Part shown: positions 59,664 through 64,000 of the stretch, piece by piece
Layout: each line of letters opens with the position of its first letter
How positions within the stretch are numbered: position 1 is the stretch's first letter
DNA from: Pseudorhodoplanes sp.
GTDB taxonomy: Bacteria; Pseudomonadota; Alphaproteobacteria; Rhizobiales; Xanthobacteraceae
DNA: 64,000 bases
NCBI GenBank assembly: GCA_022843165.1
Contig: JALHOD010000011.1
Span: 55,663 to 119,662, forward strand
Reading direction: 5' to 3'
The notes under the pieces: model-generated
Seen by the model: only the letters and a program-made list of their open reading frames with translations
The model's database searches: none
Told to the model about the DNA's origin: nothing
Made by a program: the position numbers and the translations under genes

Positions 59664-59840
59664 GACATCCTGATTAGCGCGGAACGGCGGCGGATTCCGC
59701 AATTTTCGCGCGCCGGCGGGGCTCTGCGGCCCGACCGGCGGGCGGGCGCGGCCGATGGGAGGCCGTGCCCACGCTACGCTTGCCGCGCGCTTCCGTGTAG
59801 GCTCGCACACCAACAAAAAACGCACATCAGGGAGGTACGC

Positions 59841-60860
59841 ATGATCGGGTTCCATCGCGCGACATCTGCGGCATGGCTCGCCGTCGGTCTCTTGGCGGCA
59901 CTGGCGGTGACGCCGGTCCCAGCCGCCGCCCAGCAGGCCAAGCCGGTTTCGGTGATCGTGTTCCCGGGTGGCTTCAACTGGCCGCTCTGGGCGGCGGAGG
60001 AGAAAGGCTATTTCGCGCGCAACGGCATCGCCGTGACGCTGACGCCGACGCCGAATTCGGCGTTCCAGCTCACTGGCCTGATCGACGGCAAGTTCGACAT
60101 CGCCATGACCGCGATCGACAACCTGATCGCGTATATGGAAGGACAGGGCTCGGCGCCGACCACGCAGACGCCGGACCTCGTTGCCTTCATGGGCGCCGAC
60201 AACGGCTTCCTGCGGCTGATCGCGGTACCGGAGGTGAAGACCTATGCCGATCTCAAGGGCAAGCAGGTCTCGGTCGACGCCATGACCACCGGTTATGCCT
60301 TCGTGCTGCGCAAGCTGCTGGAGAAGGGCGGGCTGAAATCCGGCGACATCGAATTCGTCTCGGCCGGCGGGGTGATGCAGCGGTTCAATGCGCTGATGGA
60401 GAAGAAGCACGCGGCGACGCTGCTGATCTCGCCGTTCGAGGTCAATGCCGAGGCCAAGGGCTTCACCCGCATCGCCAATGCCGACGAGGCGCTCGGCCGC
60501 TATCAGGGACTGGTCGCCGCCGCGCGCCGGCTCTGGGCGAAGGAGAACGAGGCGTCGGTCGTGGGCTATGTCCGCGCCTATGTCGCCGCGCTCGACTGGC
60601 TCTACGATCCGGCCAACAAGGCGGACGCCATCGCCATCCTGCGCAAGAACCTGCCGAACATGTCGGAGGACCTGGCAGCGAAATCCTACGACATCCTGCT
60701 CGACCCGAAAAAGGGTTTTACCCGCCGCGCCGAACTCGATGTCGAGGGCATCAAGACGGTGCTGGCGTTGCGCAGCGAATATGGCGAGCCGCGCAAGCAG
60801 CTCGGCGATGCCGGCAAGTATTACGACCTGAGCTATTACACCAAGGCGCGCGGCCAGTAG
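59841..60860 (+). CDS. ABC transporter substrate-binding protein (NMT1/SsuA-like)
   Basis: A 339-residue periplasmic protein. Signal (AAWLAVGLLAALAVTPVPAA), then VSVIVFPGGFNWPLWAAEEK, GYFARNGIAVTLTPTPNSAF and LKGKQVSVDAMTTGYAFVLR. NMT1-type proteins bind nitrate, sulfonates, thiamine precursors and others. No permease or ATPase gene is adjacent, so the transporter is elsewhere or it is an orphan. GGGAGG lies before the ATG. Specificity unknown. Confidence 0.88.
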   Translation: MIGFHRATSAAWLAVGLLAALAVTPVPAAAQQAKPVSVIVFPGGFNWPLWAAEEKGYFARNGIAVTLTPTPNSAFQLTGLIDGKFDIAMTAIDNLIAYMEGQGSAPTTQTPDLVAFMGADNGFLRLIAVPEVKTYADLKGKQVSVDAMTTGYAFVLRKLLEKGGLKSGDIEFVSAGGVMQRFNALMEKKHAATLLISPFEVNAEAKGFTRIANADEALGRYQGLVAAARRLWAKENEASVVGYVRAYVAALDWLYDPANKADAIAILRKNLPNMSEDLAAKSYDILLDPKKGFTRRAELDVEGIKTVLALRSEYGEPRKQLGDAGKYYDLSYYTKARGQ

Positions 60861-60937
60861 CCGGGCGCGACTCGTGACTCTTTTTGCGAATCGCCTGAAG
60901 ATGTGACGCCGGTTATCGAAACCGATGAGAGGTCATC

Positions 60938-60994
60938 ATGGCGAAGAAAGCGAAGAAGGCCAAAAAGGCAAAAGGCAAGAAGAAGAAAAAGTAG
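60938..60994 (+). CDS. Eighteen-residue lysine-rich peptide gene
   Basis: MAKKAKKAKKAKGKKKKK: 12 Lys in 18 residues. GAGAGG lies 7 bases before the ATG and a hairpin follows 19 bases after the stop. Similar short Lys/Ala proteins (MAKKxKKA...) occur in Rhizobiales as histone-H1-like nucleoid proteins, but this one is much shorter. If translated, it should bind nucleic acids or polyphosphate. Real expression is uncertain. Confidence 0.5.
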   Translation: MAKKAKKAKKAKGKKKKK

Positions 60995-61012
60995 CTTCAG
61001 AGTCATTTCATC

Positions 61013-61041
61013 CGGCCCGGGCGGCCATTCCGTCCGGGCCG
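61013..61041 (+). terminator. Hairpin after the lysine peptide gene
   Basis: CGGCCCGG (61013-61020) pairs with CCGGGCCG (61034-61041), followed by TTATCGTCATC. Weak T-run. Confidence 0.5.
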
Positions 61042-61120
61042 TTATCGTCATCGGGGGGCGGTCGGTTCCAAGCCCGAGGTGACGGCGTCTGCTGTGCAGT
61101 GTCGCGAGGGTTCGCAATGC

Positions 61121-61555
61121 TCAGTGCAGCAGGAGATAGGTGATCCGCCCCACCAGCCCGAGCGCGATCACGAAGAAAGCCAGCGCCAGCCAGTACGACC
61201 AGTCCATGAGCGTGACGACCGGGTGATGCCGGGCGGGCCCCTTGACCCATTGCGGTCCGGCCATGAGGAAGATCACCGCCGAAAGGACGGAGAGGGCGAG
61301 GAAGACCCAGCCAGCCTCGGCCCAGCCCGTGACCTTGGCCAGCTGGGCTGCGGCCTGCGCGGGCTTGTCGACGCCTGGCGTGAGCATCGGCTGGAACAGG
61401 ATGCTGCCCGCCGGCAGGCTCATCAGCGTGACGCAGAGATAGATGATCTGCGTCATCGTGCGCTGACGTGCCGCAAACAGGTCGCGCCGCTGGTTGAAAT
61501 CGAGCTCGGCGGTGACGCTGATATCGACCAGGAAGGTTTCCGTTTCGAGGACCAT
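61121..61555 (-). CDS. Small membrane protein, 144 residues
   Basis: Three helices: IIYLCVTLMSLPAGSILFQP, WVFLALSVLSAVIFLMAGPQ and WLALAFFVIALGLVGRITYL. The N-terminus LETETFLVDISVTAELDFNQ is amphipathic. No family recognised. Divergent from clpS with 114 bases between. Confidence 0.65.
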   Translation of the reverse strand: MVLETETFLVDISVTAELDFNQRRDLFAARQRTMTQIIYLCVTLMSLPAGSILFQPMLTPGVDKPAQAAAQLAKVTGWAEAGWVFLALSVLSAVIFLMAGPQWVKGPARHHPVVTLMDWSYWLALAFFVIALGLVGRITYLLLH

Positions 61556-61669
61556 GGTCTCGTTCCCCAGAAGGCGGCCGGACCGGCCGGTCGCCGATGC
61601 TTCACGGGTGCCGCCATCATAGTTATTATAGGCTGATTGGTTCGTATCCGATACGACCCGGACGCCACG

Positions 61670-61975
61670 ATGAGCGATCCCCTCGTCACGCCGCGCACAA
61701 AAACTCGCACCAGGACGGAGCGGCCGCCACTCTACAAGGTGATCCTGCTCAACGACGACTACACGCCGCGCGACTTCGTGGTGCAGGTGCTGAAGGCGGT
61801 GTTCCGCATGGGCGCCGAGCGCGCGCAGGCGGTGATGCTGACCGCACACCGCAAGGGCGCCTGCGTGATCGCGGTCTATACCCGCGACGTCGCCGAGACC
61901 AAGGCCAAGGAGGCGACCGATCTTGGCCGGCAGAAGGGCTATCCCTTGTTCTTCACCACCGAGCCCGAGGAATAG
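61670..61975 (+). CDS. clpS: ATP-dependent Clp protease adaptor ClpS
   Basis: A 101-residue protein. PPLYKVILLNDDYTPRDFVV (the Asp/Asp N-degron pocket), QVLKAVFRMGAERAQAVMLT AH-x-x-G, and YTRDVAETKAKEATDLGRQK. ClpS delivers N-degron substrates to ClpA. The tail is the ClpS2-like type, with a basic N-terminal stretch. Hyphomicrobiales often carry two ClpS copies, and this is probably the standalone one, not beside clpA. ATG at MSDPLVT chosen; upstream ATG adds 11 residues. Confidence 0.93.
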   Translation: MSDPLVTPRTKTRTRTERPPLYKVILLNDDYTPRDFVVQVLKAVFRMGAERAQAVMLTAHRKGACVIAVYTRDVAETKAKEATDLGRQKGYPLFFTTEPEE

Positions 61976-61992
61976 TCCGGCCCGGCCGTGCC

Positions 61993-63375
61993 CTAGTTGA
62001 AACTGACCCCGAACGTCCACTCGGCGGGACCCGCCGGCTTGGGCGCGCGCCAGACCACCGTGCAGTCGCGGCGGATCAGGCGGTTGCGGGGGAGGGTGAG
62101 CGTGAAGCGGTCGGGGATATCGCCCGCCGATACGATCTGCAGCTTGGCGCCGCCGCGGGAGATGTCCAGCATCGTGCAGGGCTTCTGAAAATTGTTCGGG
62201 CCGAGGATGATGGCGGCCTGATGGATTTTGCTGCGGGGCGAGGCGCGCCGCTTGCGCACCGGATCCTGCGACTCCGTGAGCGTGCCGTCATCGGAGGATT
62301 TCTCGGCCCGCCTGATCTGCCAGAACAGCAGCACGCGGCGCGCGATGGCGGGCGTGAGGCGGCAATAATCGAACAGCAGCTGGTCGAACTGGAACTCCAC
62401 GATGTCGTGCTGGTGCGGCCGCGTTTTCAGGATCGCGAAGGTGATGGACCAGGGGAAGCCGGCGGCCTTGCAGGCCACCATCAGCGGATGGTTCTGGCCG
62501 CAATCGAGAATATCCGCCACCAGTTCGAAGCGGGTGTCGCCCAGCAAGGCCAGCCCCGCGGCCATCTCCGACAATTGCTGCGCCTTGGAGAATTCCAGCA
62601 CCGTCTTCGCATCCAGCAGGCCCTTGTGGTTCAACGCCTGGATTTCGTGCAGCGCCGTGTCGCGCTGGCGATGAATGTCGTTGTCGACCCGGTCGAATAT
62701 CCCCAGCAGCGTTTCGTGCACGTCCTTCTTGAATTCGGGCTGCACGCGCTTCAGCAGGCGCAGGCACGCCTCTTTGGTCGCGCGCGCCAGCAGGCGGTGC
62801 AGGCCGGGAGGCGAGATATCCTTCCGGCATCCCACCAGTTCCGCCAGCACCTCGTCGGCCTTTGTCTTGTCGATCAGGCGGGAATAGCCGGCATCCGAGA
62901 GCGCCGCGCCGGCATTGTCCGCCACGCTGTGCACCACCCTGGTGTCGCCGCGCGCGATCAGGATATCGGTCACGGCCGTGGTCAGCGTTTCGCGCTTCGA
63001 CACCGCGAGCAGGTGATCCTGGCTTTTGGTCTGCGCGACGGCGGCGAGGTCATCGTCGGTCAGGACCGGCGATTGCGTGAGCACGGGCGCTGCGACCGCG
63101 ATGGCGTCGTCTTGGGCGAGGTGCCGGACGATGCCGGCCGGCGCCTTCTCGACCGGCGCGATGCGCTCGCTCAGCTCTGCCAGCGCCCGCTTTTCGATTT
63201 TCTCGACCAGGCGCGAGAACACGTCGTCGAACAGCGCGACCTGCTGGTCGCTGTATTGTTCGGCATTGCCGAGAAAGAGATCGGTGAGGCGGCGCAAGGT
63301 CTCCGCGGAGCGATCCTGCGAACCGGATTCGAGCGAGCTGTCGAGTTCGGCAAGAAGGGCATTGTCGGCCTGCAT
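61993..63375 (-). CDS. DUF2336 domain protein with C-terminal PilZ
   Basis: A 460-residue cytosolic protein. The N-terminal two thirds are DUF2336 (all-helical HEAT-like repeats: RLTDLFLGNAEQYSDQQVAL, AVSKRETLTTAVTDILIARG, GLHRLLARATKEACLRLLKR). The C-terminus has a PilZ-type unit: KIHQAAIILG ... TMLDISRGGAKLQIV (D-x-S-x-x-G) and the R-x-x-x-R region is weak (RKRRASPRSK). It may respond to c-di-GMP. Convergent with clpS, 17 bases apart. Confidence 0.85.
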   Translation of the reverse strand: MQADNALLAELDSSLESGSQDRSAETLRRLTDLFLGNAEQYSDQQVALFDDVFSRLVEKIEKRALAELSERIAPVEKAPAGIVRHLAQDDAIAVAAPVLTQSPVLTDDDLAAVAQTKSQDHLLAVSKRETLTTAVTDILIARGDTRVVHSVADNAGAALSDAGYSRLIDKTKADEVLAELVGCRKDISPPGLHRLLARATKEACLRLLKRVQPEFKKDVHETLLGIFDRVDNDIHRQRDTALHEIQALNHKGLLDAKTVLEFSKAQQLSEMAAGLALLGDTRFELVADILDCGQNHPLMVACKAAGFPWSITFAILKTRPHQHDIVEFQFDQLLFDYCRLTPAIARRVLLFWQIRRAEKSSDDGTLTESQDPVRKRRASPRSKIHQAAIILGPNNFQKPCTMLDISRGGAKLQIVSAGDIPDRFTLTLPRNRLIRRDCTVVWRAPKPAGPAEWTFGVSFN

Positions 63376-63515
63376 TGCAATCCCTGCCTGACGCCGTTGT
63401 CCGAACAATGCGGCGCTCGTGGTGGAAAATAGGCCAGCAATGTCGCTGTATTTTATTAAGGGTTCGTTGAGGAATGGGGCGGCCGGTGGCAGAATGGAAT
63501 TCTCCCGGGTGCGAC

Positions 63516-63668
63516 ATGCGCGAGACGCTGAAAACCACCAACCTTTACGCCAAGCTGGTCGTGGCCCTGCTGCTGCTGGTCTGGCTGGCCGCGCTGCTGG
63601 TCGCGCATAGCGACCGCCCGACGGTGGCGCAGGTGGTGGACGCGATCGGCCGATGGCGGCCGTTCTGA
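63516..63668 (+). CDS. Small one-helix membrane protein, 50 residues
   Basis: MRETLKTTNLYAKLVVALLL continues LVWLAALLVAHSDRPTVAQV. One helix, then a short tail. A longer frame (14 residues more) starts at 63474; the ATG given is preceded by weak GGGTGCGAC. Unrecognised. Divergent from the DUF2336 gene, 140 bases between. Confidence 0.5.
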   Translation: MRETLKTTNLYAKLVVALLLLVWLAALLVAHSDRPTVAQVVDAIGRWRPF

Positions 63669-63684
63669 CCTGAGGCCGGCACGA

Positions 63685-63718
63685 CAAAACCGCTGAGTCC
63701 GGGGGGAGAACTCAGCGG
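63685..63718 (-). terminator. Intrinsic terminator of the right-edge gene
   Basis: CCGCTGAGT (63690-63698) and ACTCAGCGG (63710-63718) form a perfect 9-bp stem; on the minus strand TTTTGT follows. It would end transcripts from the frameshifted gene to its right. Confidence 0.75.
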
Positions 63719-63833
63719 CATTGGGGTGGTCTGCCCGTGGGGGACGAGCAGATTGTCATGTTAACGCGGGGGCGCGGACGCGGTTCCTGCAACGGCGAAA
63801 GATTCTCCCGCCGCGTGTGGGGCCGGGCCGCGT

Positions 63834-63982
63834 TCAGTCCAATGTGCGGCTGGCGAGGCAGGGATCGAGCAATGCGTGGCGGTCGTCGAGGGGCGATAGC
63901 CGCCCTTCATCAGCACGCGCTCGCCGGTCGTCATGTCGTTCGACTCGTAGGTCACGCACATGATGCGCACGTCCTCGCACAT
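63834..63982 (-). pseudogene. Frameshifted small gene (conserved MCEDVRI protein)
   Basis: MCEDVRIMCVTYESNDMTTG continues ERVLMKGGYRP in one frame; the next frame carries on as DDRHALLDPCLASRTLD and stops. Joining them needs one added base at a CCCC run (GGGG on the plus strand near 63890). The fused product would be 49 residues, with codon use and a natural stop on both sides of the join. It looks like either a homopolymer error or a decayed gene. Upstream codons continue to the window edge, so an earlier start is possible. Confidence 0.6.
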
Positions 63983-64000
63983 GACGAGATACCAGAGCGC

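Overview
The window looks like chromosome of an alphaproteobacterium of the order Hyphomicrobiales (Rhizobiales), close to the Bradyrhizobium / Rhodopseudomonas / Pseudolabrys type. The reasons are high G+C, the families present (DUF1127, DUF3551, DUF6894, DUF6719-like, BA14K-like, HdaA, DUF2336), and recognisable conserved runs: pepA ... holC, ABC-F, ndk; and purN-purM, a CDP-alcohol transferase, an AI-2E permease, hdaA, ppk, ppx, rnd, aspS. No rRNA, tRNA or CRISPR array was seen. All identifications come from reading the sequence; no database search was run.

Layout. 1-3.9 kb: the end of pepA and holC, separated by a VOC/extradiol-dioxygenase, IclR, MhpA-like hydroxylase module that looks like an inserted aromatic-catabolism cassette. 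3.9-7.3 kb: small membrane protein, lipoprotein, ABC-F ATPase, Cys-rich protein. 7.3-9.9 kb: a gene-free repeat-bearing tract, then four small exported cysteine-containing proteins of unknown function in one direction. 9.9-15 kb: an exported methyltransferase; an ArsR-family regulator with an MFS exporter (His-rich tail) and a NicO-type exporter, divergent from a DUF6428-type protein with a CC...CC tail; a CcdA/thioredoxin pair. 15-22.5 kb: small exported proteins, two of them paralogous; ndk; a TerC-family gene with a strong candidate RNA switch in its leader; a molybdopterin oxidoreductase; an outer-membrane barrel protein.

22.5-41 kb is mostly housekeeping: cold-shock protein, purMN, phospholipid-type transferase, HdaA, polyphosphate metabolism (ppk-ppx, preceded by a candidate PHO box), RNase D, a ThDP enzyme, AspRS, malic enzyme, and spermidine synthesis (speD-speE). 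41-49.5 kb: amidohydrolase, a c-di-GMP phosphodiesterase with a CSS-type periplasmic domain, DoxX, polysaccharide deacetylase, Tat-exported glutathione peroxidase and small exported proteins.

49,553-51,821 is a complete IS1595-family element. It has 25-bp perfect terminal inverted repeats and an 8-bp target duplication (ACAGCGGT), and carries at least four passenger genes. One has a HEPN-like RxxxxH motif and is divergent from a tiny basic protein gene with only 8 bp between the start codons. 51.8-64 kb: an orphan TctC/Bug binding protein, a BLUF photosensor, PilZ and DUF2336-PilZ proteins, many small exported or membrane proteins (several under 55 residues), a catalytically degenerate site-2-protease homologue, an orphan NMT1-type binding protein, an 18-residue lysine peptide gene, ClpS, and a frameshifted small gene at the right edge.

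The most promising undescribed items are the terC leader switch, the IS1595 passenger set, the four-gene exported cysteine-protein cluster and the pseudo-site-2-protease.
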